Assembly: GCA_003993805.1 (NCBI GenBank)
Contig: RSEF01000004.1
Coordinates: forward strand, 18,336,086-18,400,085
Reading direction: 5' to 3'
From: Himantopus leucocephalus
Lineage: Eukaryota > Chordata > Aves > Charadriiformes > Recurvirostridae
DNA: 64,000 nucleotides
Position 1 is the stretch's first letter; each line of letters begins with the position of its first letter. The notes under the pieces were generated by a model that was given only the letters and a program-made list of their open reading frames with translations, had not been told where the DNA came from and made no database searches. The position numbers and the translations under genes were made by a program. Below, one piece after another: positions 25,640 to 39,925 of the stretch.

Positions 25640-25745
25640 CATTTCCTCTCTGGTGGTACCTGTGAGTCAATAGTGCCTCTGGGATCTTCCACTGTGAAAA
25701 GTGCCATATAAATGTAAGGCAATGATATTATCTTTATTATCAATT
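25640..25745 (+). repeat. Possible L2-clade LINE/SINE 3' tail relic
   Basis: GGGATCTTCCACTGTGAAAA followed by GTGCCATATAAATGTAAGG and then ATTAT-rich sequence resembles the old vertebrate tail 'TTTGAGATCCTTGGATGAAAGGTGCTATATAAATG...ATTATTATT'. The similarity is recalled, not computed, and only the last 60 or so bases are convincing. Confidence 0.4.
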
Positions 25746-26253
25746 AAACTTTTAGTGCTCTGACAATCTGGCATGCAAGGTGCATCAAATGAACTCTAGC
25801 TGTGATTATTTCTAAACACTATATAAAAGCAGGTCTTGCTATACTAATCAAATGGGAAAGGAACGAGAGGGCAACTCAGTTATGTCAGGATAAAATCAGT
25901 TCAGCATATTAGAATCATCACAGAGATATTGTCATTTTCTTCTTCTCCACCCACCCCCCCGAGATTTGTCTCTGTCTGCAAAATCTGAGCTGGCACATCC
26001 TTTATCTCCAGGGAGTTACTGTAACAGGATTGTTGATGACATTTTTGTTAGAAATTTTACTGGAGTTAGCACTGGAAATACTGCGTGCTGTTGCAAGAAC
26101 TTGAGACTTCATTTTGTTTGAGTAATTCTGCGCTGTTCGCCCCCCCCCCGATGTGTTATTTTAGGACGATTATACTTCACACTTCTATTTATGTTCAAGA
26201 TATTATAATTAATGTTTTATTTCCAGAGCTGTTCTCTATGCCTGCCTTTGCAC

Positions 26254-26280
26254 ATATGCATGTGAGTGTCACATGCATAT
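26254..26280. other. Perfect 12-bp inverted repeat with 3-base loop
   Basis: ATATGCATGTGA is followed by the loop GTG and then TCACATGCATAT, its exact reverse complement. Each arm contains an ATGCAT core. It could be a cruciform or a double homeodomain/POU site. No RNA family is recognised. Confidence 0.6.
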
Positions 26281-27242
26281 TTTTAGGGCTTCTGTATTTT
26301 TAAATGAGCCTTGTCTATGTCATAGTCTCTATTAGAAGTATTCAGAAAACACACTTTATGGTTTGTACAAGATTAACTTAGTTTATGCTAAATGTATTAA
26401 CTTGCTGGGTAAGTTATCCTTCCTCCTTTCTTTTAACTGGAGGGAGGTGTTTTTACACACTGCTAAGTATCGCTGCCTTTCTGCTTAGAGGGGACTGTGC
26501 ATCAGTGAAGGATGAAGTGAATCCACACACCATGCAGCAGCTCTGAAGCGTCCAGTAATGCTTTTGGAGGAAAAAACACTTTACGTTTTTCAGTGTAGCC
26601 AAGATAGATTTACTAGAATTGTTTTGCCAGTGCTTCCCTTTGGGGGAGTTTCTCTTTCTTTTGCACTTCGTAACATGGTATATTTGAAGACTGTTTTCAA
26701 TTTTTCTCTTTATAAAAATAAAGTCAGGTTAAAAATGAGTGTGCAAATAAAGATTCTCCCATCCAAGGATATTTTCTAAGCCAGGTTCTGTTGGGGAGTT
26801 ATATGTTTTGGAACTACATAACGAGTTTTCTGTCTGCAAAGGTAACAGCAGACTTTCCGTACAAGTGTTTTGCCCATCTTTTCCCTACCCCAAAATGTGT
26901 GTTAGCAGCCTGCAGAAATGGAGTCTCAGCAGATCTGATTAGTTCCTGCATTAGTTCCTCTGAAAAAAAAGCAGATCAATTTATTGAGCCTTTTTTTTTG
27001 GGGGGGTGGTGTAAATTACTGCCATCTTTTTTGCTAGAGTAACTCTTCTGGTCATCTTCAGATGGGTAGCCAATGAAGAGCTGTCCAGTGATAGAAGATT
27101 TTATACATTTTCAAGTAACTGAAAGATAAAAAGCAACAGCTAGCATTTGAGACATTATGTAGGTTTATAGTGCACTTAGAAAACTTTGGATTCTTCTGTA
27201 AACTAATGATTAGATCAGTCACCACATGTATGTGGTTCTTCT

Positions 27243-27342
27243 NNNNNNNNNNNNNNNNNNNNNNNNNNNNNNNNNNNNNNNNNNNNNNNNNNNNNNNNNN
27301 NNNNNNNNNNNNNNNNNNNNNNNNNNNNNNNNNNNNNNNNNN
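27243..27342. other. 100-base assembly gap, probably a TG microsatellite
   Basis: The left flank ends ACATGTATGTGGTTCTTCT and the right flank starts TGTGTGTATTG, which suggests a short TG-type repeat inside the gap. Confidence 0.9.
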
Positions 27343-30300
27343 TGTGTGTATTGAGATGTATCAGTATTTATGTATGTAAATTTATGAAAGAGTTTGTACG
27401 TTTTTTAGATGTTAGTCCTGATGGATTTTAACTATCCTCATAACACTTGAAGTAGTTTAAATTATGATGTCGCTTTTAATGTTATCCAAGTAATCTGTAA
27501 ATCTCTTTCATTTATATCCCTCTTTCATCATATTTGAACCCTAGCCAGCATGTGACATTGCTGTTAAACTCAAAATTAATGGAGTATCCAAAGAGAAGTA
27601 ATACAGGAAGCCTATTTCTCTGCTCATCTGTAACCATGGTATCTGAAACATTGTCCAACATCACCTCTTTGATGCTCTTCCTCCCCCACCCCACCCCCAA
27701 AAGAGCTTTTATCAACATTTCTACAGCTTTGCTGCTGCACTGACACCCAAATTCATTTCTTACCAGTTGAAAATACACAATTGGATTTTTATTTAGTTTT
27801 AAAAAAAAAAAAAAGCCCCTGCTGAAAAGGGAGATGAATGTAGTTCAGAAAATAACAAAAGACTATCTGTGCGTGTTGAACTGCTATCTCATTGTATAAT
27901 CCTGTCTCTTTGAAGGTTTAGCTTCTCTCTATAGACCAACAGCATACATAGAAATGTAGGTTTAGTAGCGCTAGGCGTTCTAGTGCTATTCTTGTTTGGT
28001 GTGATAGAAGTTTAAAAAAAACATACGTGGAAAGTGAATTAATTTGTCCATCGTGCTTTGTGATGGTGAGCTGTTATGAAGGTATCTTAGCTTTTACAGA
28101 GCTCTGAGTTTACCGACTGTGGCAAACGCAATGTAATCTGCAAGGTGGCATCTGCCTCTTGGCTGACGCTCACAGTTGAGGCAGGAGAGGCAGATTCTGT
28201 TTCTGATTACCAGTGGCGGCATCTCTGACCTCGAGCGAATCGCATACCCTGGCTGTACCTAAGGAGATTTTTTCTGTAAAGTAGCAATTTTACATCCTTG
28301 TACTTTTTTTCCCCACACACACATACCAGTTTTGGATGTGAGACTCAACATAAGACACACTAAACAGGTGACCACGTTTAAAGTTTTCTCTTCAGAAATT
28401 AGACTTTTGTGCATCGCACTGCAATATAAAATTTGTTTGTGATGACAAATTAGCAAAAGGTTTCACACCCCTAAAATTCCGTAAGCATCCCAGCAGCCAC
28501 GTGGGCTTCACAAGGGGCAAGAACAATTCTTCAGTCTTCCTGAAAAATCTTGTGGTCCCCAAGTAGCAGCCATGGTATGTGTTATCCAGTTGACACCAAA
28601 TGCAGGTGTTTGCCTCCTAATCCAACTGGTACGATTTNTAAAATAATTTAAAATATCACAATGATCCATACGTAAGTTCTATAAAAAGCATATGAACCAC
28701 ATAGTTTTTACCTGTATGTAGTTGGAAAATGGTGTCAAGTAACATTTTAAAACAAAATGAAGCAACATGTGAAAAAGCGTGCTGTAGTGGTATACAAATT
28801 GTCTGGGCATGTACATAAACACATATGCCTTGTATGTTACACATAACAGTGTTGCCACCTGTTGATAGAAATTTAAACTTCATGTAGATGTTTAGAATAC
28901 ATTTTTCCAACATAACTAAGGTCTCCGCCTTCTGATGAGACTGGCAAAGGAAATCTGTATTATTTGTGGAAGAATAGCTCTTACAGGCTCTGATAATACC
29001 ACAGTGTTATAAAATAATGGGTGCTGTTCAGAAACCAAGAAAGGATAAATGTTATCAAAGAAATCTAAAGCTGCTGATGCTTTTACATAACTTCGATGGA
29101 TGATCCCATTGTCAGTGGCAGCTCTTTGATGAACGAAGTAGTGAGTGTGTCTGGTCTGCACATTTCAAGCTTATCTGTAATTTTCATAGAGATAAAATGA
29201 GCAGTGGAATAACTAGCTCAGTAAATTGAGGCAATATTTATAAATGTATGGCTGCTTAAGCTGTACTTCAACAATGTGTTCAGAGTCATATTGTTCTCTA
29301 TTAATTGTATTGAAGAGGTGATACAGTTTTATTTAGAAAATAAACAAATACCCGTGGGCATTAAATCTGATACTTATGGTGAAAAATTAGTATTATTTGG
29401 AGAATAAAAAGCTGGTTAATTTGCATTTCTGTTTGAGAAGACTGCTTTGTTCTGAAGAAAAATGTTTTTGTTTTTAGAAAACAAATGAAAATTAATCAGA
29501 AGCTGTCTAATACATACTCAGAGAATTTCCATGAAAAATGAGTGGGAAAATGTGAGTGCTGATTTATAGTTGGGGGAAAAAAAAAAATGAGCAAGGAAAT
29601 ATTGTTTGCATAGCTGTTAAGATACATACACATGTGCAATTGCATGTAATTCTCTTCAGCAATCAACATTTATTCTGAATTACGGCTCTTTTCAATATTT
29701 AGCAGTATTACTTCTTGGATAAGCCCTCAGATTTTTGGAGGTGTGCAGTAAAACGTATGATCATGTTTTGTCTTCTCTGACAGTTTATTTTCCCAAATAT
29801 TGCTTTGCTGCAAATTAATCCAGCCTGTGATGTCTCGGGTGAGGGTGAGTGTCTTCCCCGAGTTCCTCGCGTGGGTCAGCCTGAAAACCACAAAGTGGAT
29901 TTGGCCACTTCAGGGGACGAGCTACAGCCAGGGATATTTTCCTGACATATTCCCGTTTCTTTGCAGAAATTTTGATTGGACAAAATTTTGTTTCTTTGGG
30001 GAATCCTTGAGACTTCTGCATATGAGCAGACCGATGGCGCATATACCACACAGGTGATTTGTACATATGAGACAGTGTCTGATGCATCTGAATAAGCCGC
30101 ATTTACTGCGCACGCACAGATCAACTGTGCAGTGGAGACACAATGGATCTAACATTTCCAGAAGCTTCAAACTCCCTGTGTCTCTACAATGTGGGGTATA
30201 AGCACAGTATTTCTGCTTGGGATTTTGCAGATGGACAAGTGGCAACTCTTGTCCTACTCCCCTTAAAGATCTCTGCTTGTCAGGGGATTGATCCTGGGAG

Positions 30301-31665
30301 AAAACACTCACCCAAACCAGGTCTTGGGTAGTAGCATTGCATACCTTGTCTTCTGTCAGTTACATGCTGCTTTTCCATGGCAATTCCTCTCTGACAGTGC
30401 TAGGCAAATCACGACCACGATACCCATGTGTTAATAGCCCTGGCTTTTTTTCGGTCATCTGGGGCTCTGTGTTTAAGGTTGGACCCTCTCCCCAAATGCA
30501 CAGGGAAAACATCAGCCAGACTTGAGTCTTCTTCCTTGCCCTGAGCTTAGCAGTGCGAGGATTGTATGGTTTATAAGAGCACTTCAGAAACAGTGACTGT
30601 CATGTATTTTCCAATATCCAAATGCGAAAATGCATATTTTGAAGCCTTCAAAGATTGTCTGTTTATATTCTAAAATTGCATGTTCTTTAGACGTAGTTTA
30701 TTTCATTGTAAATTGAGCAGGATTATGCATGAATAGTCTGATTATCTTTTTTTGGTACCATGAAATTTTAATGTTTTTCTGCAGGGGGCTGAGGTAAATC
30801 TCAGAGCTGGTAGCAAAGAGTTCCTGTCACTCTTTCAGGTGAAGCATAAGCAAAAATTAACCTCTATTACAAACTATGAGAGCTGAAATGTGGAACATTG
30901 TCACGTGTTCCAAACACCTTGTGTAGCAGCATGCAGCCATCTGAGCCATACCTTCGGTTTGGCTGAGGGTAAACAAGAAGGCGCTTAAAATAATTGAAGT
31001 GAAGCAACAGAAAGATCAGAGGTGACTGAGAGCTGTAGAAACCCAAACAGGGAACATGAGGGCAACATCGAGAAGAAAAGCGTTTCCAGGGCTTTGGATA
31101 AACAGCTACAAAAAAGAAACTTATGGGTGAAATTCTTACTCATAAATTCAGAGAAGTGTAATTTTGTGTATTTGTTGTAAAATAGATAGATACATCAATT
31201 TAGACTACTTAGGTGGCCCTGAAAGTTGATTTCTATGGCAAACGTCATACATTAGAGCGGCATAGTATTTGTGATAGGAAAGTGCATCTTCTTAGCTGCA
31301 AGCAAAGTTGCATTCCACGGCAGAGTTTTAATTTCTGCTTGTAGTTGTGAAGAGTTTGTTATACAGGTATCAGCATGTCATGAGAACTGTATGGCCTTAC
31401 CGCTCTCATTTGTCAAGAGTTGATAGGAAACATCTGCATGGCTTGTTCAATCTCTTAACTGTATGTATTCATCCAAGCTTAACTGACAAGTAAAATGTAG
31501 CCAATAATATTAGACTATGGGGATGACCTTTGCTAATAAGGCAATCTAAGTTACATCACACGTGGTGTACACTAAGCCGCTTCGAATGAAATGGTATTTT
31601 GAAATGGCTCTGTACTACTTAGTCCCATTACTATCACTATAGATAAAGGTGAAGTGGCATATTTT

Positions 31666-31705
31666 CTTACATTTCATAGAAAGTACTTACATTTCATAGA
31701 AAGTA
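31666..31705. repeat. 20-bp perfect tandem duplication
   Basis: CTTACATTTCATAGAAAGTA occurs twice head to tail (31666-31685 and 31686-31705) with no N between copies. It looks like a simple local duplication. Confidence 0.95.
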
Positions 31706-32670
31706 CCTCAAGGAATAGGTAATGGGGGAAGAATTTTAAATTTTTTTTGTTGTTGTTGTTGGGCGCTAATGTTATTTTTAAATGCAGTCTTGTCTTTTGG
31801 TTTCTGGATGGAGGAATGGGGAAACCTTGACACTTGTATGCCTTAGAACTTGTTAGGACTTCTAAAGCACCTTGCTGGGGGGGGTTGATTTTATTAGGAA
31901 TGTCCAGCATGATAATATACGATTATCTGTAAAGATAAGCTTTTAGAAATAATAGTAGTTTTAAAGTTTATCATTTTAAGTACTCTAATGTAGTGGAAAA
32001 ATTTAGTATACATAGTAACGTATGAGAGGTGACCTTTCATGTACATACTTTTTTAAAACAAAATTGTATTGTTAATTGTCAGACCTTTAGCAGAACTGCG
32101 TTCAGACCTCAGTGTAGTATTGGCAGTCTCACAGCCGGGGAACCCTTCTATGAGGTGGGAGGAAAGGGGTTGTGATACCTTCGGGATGAAATGAGAGATG
32201 CAGAAGGGAGCATAAAATACTGGAGAAATAGACTGTGTGTAGAAGAGGAGTGGTTCTGAAATTTTGGGTTTTAAATTAGTTGCTAGTACAAGAAGCTGCT
32301 GTACGCAGGAAGGACTTTAATATATTCCCGTTGAAATATTTGCTTAACTATCTTATTGCAAATGACAATGAATTTGAATACCCAAAGAAATATGTTTGTT
32401 GTGGGGAAAAAGGATTAACATGGCAAAGATTGTAGCCCTTGACAGCTCGCTTAAACATCTTGGTTAAATCTCTTATTAGATTCAGCAAAGATATTTGTTT
32501 GCTTTACCAAAATGATAGGTTTAGTGTCTTGCAAGGGAATATTTGATAGAAATGCTTTGTATCGTATTATCCACTTGGGGATTAAGCTTGCTGAGCTGCT
32601 GGAAAACACTGTGGTAGTCCAGAGTTCACAACCTTAATCTGATTAGGTGGTTTCTGATTATTAACTTGGA

Positions 32671-32690
32671 TTTATTTATTTATTTATTTT
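32671..32690. repeat. (TTTA)n microsatellite
   Basis: About five units of TTTA in 20 bases. Confidence 0.9.
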
Positions 32691-35600
32691 AAATCTGGGA
32701 GACCTTCAGTTCTTAGGAATCTGGGCATCTCTGCTGAGATCAACCTAATTCTGATAAAAGAACTCTGAATTACAAAATCTAAGCCAACTGTTGAGTTCAC
32801 TGCTCAATGTGACTCAATCAGAAATAATATTTCATTTGTTAGGAATATAGAGGACTGAACTGAAAAAAAAAAAGACTTGGGAGTATGGTTCTTTATTTCT
32901 TTAATTATTTTTTTGGAATAATATGGACCTGATGAAAAGGACCACGTGATACAGGCTGTGCTGTACCAATATCCTCATGTTAATGTCCCTGTCAGTGGGA
33001 ATCAGCAATGATAGATTTCCATATCTTTTGTCATCATTACTTACGCTTTTTCTCAATCGATCTGTGTTTTCTGAGCAGGATACTTCTCATGGGGAGAAAG
33101 TTTCAGTTTTTACATGATTCTTAAGTGTTCCAGATAACTTTTCACAAATCTATTTATTATTGCAATTTAAAGATTAAATTTGTCATATGAGAATTGATAT
33201 CCATTAGCTAAAATGTGAACTAATACTTTTAAAGTCAGCCACACAGATCACTTAATTGTATTGCTTTCTTCTCCTGTCAGTGCAGGCGAAACATACATTT
33301 ATGCTAAAGGGTTATTTTTTATAATAAACACCAGTATCCATAGCAGATCCATTTACCATTTTTATATGTTCATGAAACTGTACTTTGTGTTAAGTTTGGG
33401 TTGTTTGTTTTGATGTAAAAAGGTGTTTGATCAGTATTAAACATTTATTGAGCATTTCTCATAACCATTTGACTCAGAAAATGATGATCAGGCTAGTTGA
33501 TGATTAGCAAGTTGAAATTTGGTAGATAAACACATGATAGTCATTAATTTAAGTCTTTAACTTTCAGTAAATATGATAATGTTGATTACATTCCAGATTT
33601 CAGCCAAGATATTTATACTATATGTCTCATGTTTTCTTTTATGTTTAAACTCATCAGGGAGATAAATTTCCTTGGTATTTCGGTCAACTGATTAATTTGG
33701 GATCTGTGTGCACCAACATTTGGATGTTATCCAAAAGAAGTAATGATTTCTTAACTCACTTTTTAACATCCTGTGTGCCACACTCTTTCACTAAAATATT
33801 ATCTTGTCTTTTACTTTCTTTCTACTGAATAGATAAAGGAGGAGTTTTAATTCCAAACTCACATAATACAGTTTGTTACCCAAATTACTTTTGGACTGTA
33901 ATACGGCTTAAGATGGTTTAAAGCCAAGTTATTGAAGTAGTTCAGCCTCCAAACATCTGTGGTTGTAAAATGGACTCTCTCAAGCTGCTAATGAGACACT
34001 TTTTTTCACTGTTTCTCCCAGTGCTTTTGTAATGGTTAGCTTACTTCTCTTGTTTGAACTTCAAAGAAGACATCACAGGATTACATTACTAAATGCATGA
34101 AGCTTGAGTATAAACTCATTTATGCCACTCTGCGTCAGTACAGTTCCCATCGAGTTGTAGAGGAATGCACGTAGATTTTGGAAGAAAGGCAGATTTTAGA
34201 AGAATGCACGTTCCCACCCCAAAAAAAGAAAAGCATTTCTGACTTTCAAAGTCAGTAAAGTTGGGTGAGGATTGCAGCTCCAGCAGTTTCACTATATTTG
34301 GTCAGACTTCACTTTGAAATGCTATTTAAGAGGATTTAAGGATATTGAGGATGACCTTAATTGTGTAACTTGTAAGTTTGTAATCTTAATGAGCTCATTT
34401 TTCCAATCATAAATTGTAATCCTGTCAACTAAGAAAGCATTCACATTCCAACAGTTGTGTTTCTTGCTGTCTGGTTAGTGCAACCACATTTTCCTTGTGT
34501 TTTTTCTTTTCTTTAACTTACAAAATTTCCTCTCATCTCCCATTAAAGTGGAGGATCGTTTATTCGTTCATTTGTTTGTTTTGCTAAGGTACTAGTGCTA
34601 CAATGCTTCCGACACCTGCTGACTTCCTAGACGCTGTATTTAGGCAAAAACTTCAGCAGGATTGTCACTTTAAAGAACAAAAGACCTTTGTACTTTACAA
34701 GATTTTACAAGACTCCTGGCACTTGACTTAATAAAAAAAGTTTGACAAGAGCTAGAGGGAAATTGTGCTTCATTCTCAGCAGTTTTAGGTATTAAACAAG
34801 AAGGTTTCACAGAAAGTCATGCAGATCAACATGTTGTTGAGATGTGACTTTTCAAATGTAGAATTAGCTGCTCATTTCGGCAGGAAGAAAACTGGGCTAC
34901 TGAACTGACCTTGAAGATCAATTGAAACGAAAGTATTTAAGAATCAAAGGCAAAACAGCTTACTAAAAGTCTTTTAATTAAGGGGGAAAAGTCTAAATAG
35001 AAATGTCTGTATGTTCTTCTGACACAGGTATCACACTGGCCGTCATGGTATTGGAGATGGTAATACCTGGAAACGGTTCTGGTGAGCCCTGGAATCCCTG
35101 GTGCAATTCTCATTGTGTGCTCATCCTTATGTTTAGTTAAATCAATTGAGTGGTGTAGTTGTATTACTAGGCAACAATATCGGTTACATAAAGCTTGGTG
35201 TAGCTATAGTTTAAACTTTTTTTTTAATATTCCATTAACTGTGGAAGAAAAATTGAAACTAAATCTCTTTTCTCTTAGTCTACTGATGGTAATTTTTTCC
35301 TTCCTCCAACTATTCAGCTATTTCCAGTAATGAGTTGACTGTTTCCTTCTTTTTGTTAAAATGATGCTGTCTGTCATCCTCATTCAGTGCTCCCTTCCCT
35401 AAATATATAGATCAACTGAAGCCACTGGAACAATAATTACTTCCTGTTCCAAGCGTTCCAGCTGGGGTGTCGCTCCGGGACCAAATTCTGCTGTTCTCAG
35501 AAAAGCACCCGTAGAACAGTGAATGCAGGACCAGAGCCACTTCAGTTCTGGCTCTTCTTTTTCTGGCAGCATCTTCACCACATGTAATTCAAAGTCGGCT

Positions 35601-36150
35601 GTTATCAGAATTGTAGGTAGGAGTAGGAATAAGAGTTTGATTTACATATATTTTAGCTGTGATTACGTCTCCAATCCTGATTTAAGCTTAGCTTGGAAGT
35701 CTGTTAATAATGGGTTTGGGAATTGTTGGAGCTGAAACAAGGAACAGGCCCTCTAATGACCATTTTAGGTGCAAATTTCATGTTAATGTTTATAGTTTAG
35801 ACTGCATATTTGTGTTCCTTGTACCCTTTTATAAGGGTAGGATATAAAAATATAAGTAGATTCTATGTGTGGGAGGAATTTCTGGTTTTTTTTCTAGGAA
35901 GTAAAAATTTGCGTAGATTAAAACCCGTCTACTTGCAGTAGTTTTGCAGCCAAAATATGGGTATCTGTGTAAAAACCATAAACAAATACCACCATTTGAG
36001 AGCTACATGCTTAGTAAATGAACGCGTGTCAGAACTTGCACTCTAGTAGTATATGCAGGCTTGTGCTTTTAGGAAAAGGATCACACTTTGCATCTACAGT
36101 AGTTTTTGGAGGGATTGGGAGGTTGTTTTCTTTTCGGGTTTCTTTTTTTT

Positions 36151-36166
36151 GGGGGGGTTGGGTGGG
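36151..36166 (+). other. Compact G-quadruplex-type motif
   Basis: G7, TT, G3, T and G3 in 16 bases. Splitting the G7 run gives four G-triplets with loops of 1 to 2 bases. It follows a T8 run and is surrounded by T/G-rich sequence. Confidence 0.5.
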
Positions 36167-39100
36167 TTATCCTGGAGAACGCACTTGTATTCTGTAATTA
36201 TACGGGCTACTGTAGGTGGATGCAAAGCCTGTATTTTATTTGGTCTTTGTCAGAGGAATTAGTGCAGATACTTCCCAGGGTGGTTTTTTTTGCCATTATT
36301 GGTAATAGAGATCCTATGCTTAGTTCACAGTGAATTCCAAAGCCAGTATCAACTTTCAAAAAAATTCACCTTGACAGATTACCACATTGATGTGGGGGCA
36401 ATCAATATATGTGAACAATTGTTTAGACAGTTTTGCACAGTATTTTCACTAAAATCTAGTTTTGTCATTTCGAAAGTATGTAGGACCTGTATCTCATATG
36501 CAAGTATACCTCGTAATACGCAAGTCTCTTATGCAGAATAACGTTCAAATTCAGTGGATTTTGAAAAGACCAGAATTTTGTGTAGCCCCAGACATTTCAC
36601 AAGCCAACAGTCCTTCGGGCATGAAGTGCTTCTGGATGTGTATGAAGGTCTTCAACTGTACAAAAAGATTTCTTTTAATACAAAACAGGAAATAACTGTT
36701 TCATTTTATTTTGAATGTTTGGTACTTTCCATTTATTTTCAGTCTAATGTAATAGCAGTAAGTCGGAGTTAAGCTTTCAAGAGAACAGTGTTCTTCACAA
36801 GATTAATGCAAGGAGTGTGACGAGCCTGTCTCCTTTGGTGCCTACCGTCACATTTTACCTCCGTGTTAATAGCACCTTCAGTGTTAATGTAACAAATAAC
36901 ATGCTGGTAAAATGGTAGCGTTTAGGAAGGTATCCTTCAGCTACGCAACTTTCCTTGTTAGACAGAGTAGATATTAATATGAGTCATCTTTAATAACAGT
37001 TGACAGAAACCTTCTTGTCACTTAGCAAATTGCCGAACCTTAGCACTCCTGTACGCCTAAGAGCACGGAAACGAATATTTAGAATTCTCTCCAGATCAAC
37101 AGTGATGCCAAAAGTTTTCCAGGGGAGCTTATTTATGTGGCTCCTTGTGAGATGAGCTATGTGTGTAAGTAATGATTTGCATGGTGTTTGTCTCTGAATT
37201 TTCTTAATTTTAAAACATAATACTCTGTTGCAGCTGTATGGTGCAATTTTCTTCAGCAATGATTATTTGTCATTCAGCATCATGTCTACAAATCCTCCAC
37301 TGCTGACTTGCTCTCTCGTGCAGCTCAGCCGTGGCTTACTTCATTAATGTCACACCTACTTCTTTCTGCTTCCCCAAGCGTCTTGTTGATGTAAACCAAA
37401 GTGCAGTTGAGATACCTGTGCTGTGGGGAACATCTCTTTCCTTTCATTACCAAGCTACCCATAAAACAAGGCAGCCCAGACATGCAGATCTCTTCCCAGA
37501 ATGGAGGAGGACTACGGGGACTGTTTCAGAGCGTTGTTATTCTGCACAAGACCACAGCGTGACACAGAGTGAGTGTATGTGGGATATTTCTTTCTGACCT
37601 TTTACATGCTTGTGTGGTGGGGCAAAATACAGCTGCCGGTAACCAAATTCTGCTGGCAGAGTCTCCTTGCAACTTTGAGTGTTTTCAGGTATTTACAAAT
37701 GTTACAAACCACAGTATGAATGTGGGATGAGAGTTAACATCCCTCCTCAAATGAAAGCAAGTTTTTTGAAAAAAAAAATGAAATCAGTAGCAGATGTGAA
37801 AGGCAGGTGCCCATCTCATAACCTCAGTAAGGAGGCAGTTGATGCGGGAGAATATAAAAAAAGGATATCCACTGAACCGAATATAATGCAATTCAGCCAT
37901 AGGTTAAAGAAAGGTCATTTTTTTGCCTTGTTGGCTGGAAAGAGACAGCAGAGCCCTAACATATAATTGTGTTGTGTGACAGTAAAAGGAGCCTTTTGGT
38001 GCTTTGTGAAAAGAAAGTGACATTTTTCTTGCTCATGAAAGAAACACAGCTTCCCATTAAAAGTGTACTGCAGTGCTCTCAATGTAAATAGAATTAACAT
38101 GAGTGCAATTGTTATCCACACGACGTCCCTGAGGAAAAATGATTCACCAGGACAACAGCACTTCCTAATATTGAGGCAGGGATAATGATTCTGATTTATT
38201 TTTTTTTTAAATGCAGCTAGTGTAGGGGTGTGTGTGTATATACATACGTGTAAAAGCAACAGACAATAGCCACATATTTCGGTTTCATGCTTCTGTTTCT
38301 TTCTCCTTCCTGTGATTTTTTCAGCTGAAAAAAGGGAGCTGAGCTAAATGGGGAGTCCTTGCACAAGTGCTAAGGAGGCTGTATTCTTGCCAAGTGCTTT
38401 AGCAGGGCGGTCATAGTGATAGTAATGTATTAGGTATGTGATATAAGGGCTTAAGTAGCTGAGAGTTTTGAGAATTTATTCCATAAAATGAAGCGTGGCA
38501 TGGTTTCAATTTTCTTAACTTAAGTACCCAAGGTAGGCTTGTGGTCGTCGTGGTCTCGCTTGGTAGTTGTTGGGGATACAGAGGCTATTGATGTCTTTCT
38601 GAAGGTTCCTCTTCCTTCCAGCACCTAAACAGGAGACGGCTCTGTTTTAAACGGCTCTGTTTACTTTCTTGTTTAGTAGGAAGACTCAGTTGCAGCAAAA
38701 TTCCATCTACTTTTGAACTGAAATTGGTTATTGCAGAATACCAGTTTCCAAAAAAATGTTCTGCTTCAGTCCCTCTTGTAGTATTCTTGAAAAGACTGCT
38801 GTTGATAGAGGTGCCTCAATTAGGAGGAAGGACAGTATCCATACCAGAAGCACTTAGACTGAAAGTAGACATGGGCAAACAGGAATTGGTCAGTAACTCC
38901 TCATTGGAATGGTTTTTTATCCTGTCTAGGAGTGCTGAGAGGTCCTACTGAGGTGGTGGTTTATGTAGTAATGATTTACTAAATACAACAACCACTTGTT
39001 TCTAAGAAATATTTTTCAGTAGAAATTATTATTTTCTAGTGAGGTAAGGATTTATTTAAATATATCAAAACTTGCATGTGCTTCAGTGCAGTTGCTAAAG

Positions 39101-39925
39101 TTCTTTGGCTTTTTCATACATAATTGAACAAAATCATGTTCAACACTGAACCTTTGTCTGAATTCGTATGGTATTTTTGTATCTACCTAAAAAGTTTTCC
39201 CTAGTATAGAATTGTACAGTAGTATGGAACTAAATGGCCAAGTCCTTTATAAAGCCATAACAAACATGGCTGAATCCCCATGTCTATCTTCTCTCTTCCA
39301 CCACGAGGGAAAGCATACATGAAAAGAAAATAATTAGCTTACCTAAATTAGCTCTGCTAACAGGGAAAAAATAAAATATCATTTAAGATTTCAGAGGCTG
39401 ATTTTAAAAACAGCCAAGAAGATTTCAATTGCAATTTACCGTGATAGAATTGTTTAAATGTAAAATCAGTGCCTGCCTGTTAGTGTATTTTTGCAGAAGA
39501 GATGCTACATTTGATGGGAAAAATGCTCACAAAGATGTAGGCAAGAGGCTACTTGTAATGCTAATAGGCAGAATATGTAAAAATGTGAATAACACTCAAA
39601 CAATGGAGGAAATTTTTTCCTGTTCTAAAGTCCGAATAAAAGAAGGCCCTGGCATAAAAGGCTATTATTCTACAAACACACCAGAGGCATAATTTTATGT
39701 TTTTAGTCTGTTACATTTCCTTATGTAGGTGATCCTTCAGACATAAAGCTAGGGAATATTACCGCTCTTCAGTGCCAGCGCAGCCTGCACTGTCTTTGTG
39801 GAGTGCTAAAGAAAATGGTATAATCAATTTGCAAAAACCGTTGGGTTGTGGATGGAGAACTTCTCTGAAATTAATCTCTGCCAAGAGGGCTCCCACAGAC
39901 TGGTAAAAATGGATAGATGCATAAT

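Larger units (their letters stand above)
25746..39925. other. AT-rich non-coding DNA
   Basis: No gene is supported. Contents include a 100-base gap at 27243, a single N at 28638, a somewhat GC- and CpG-richer patch at about 29820-30540 with no recognisable gene, a 20-bp tandem duplication at 31666-31705, a TTTA repeat at 32671-32690 and a compact G4 motif at 36151-36166. Open frames up to about 130 codons have no family resemblance. Confidence 0.55.

Noticed and set aside
37331..38259. Several 88-114 codon frames on both strands
   Set aside because: No homology recognised, no conserved motif, and mutually overlapping.
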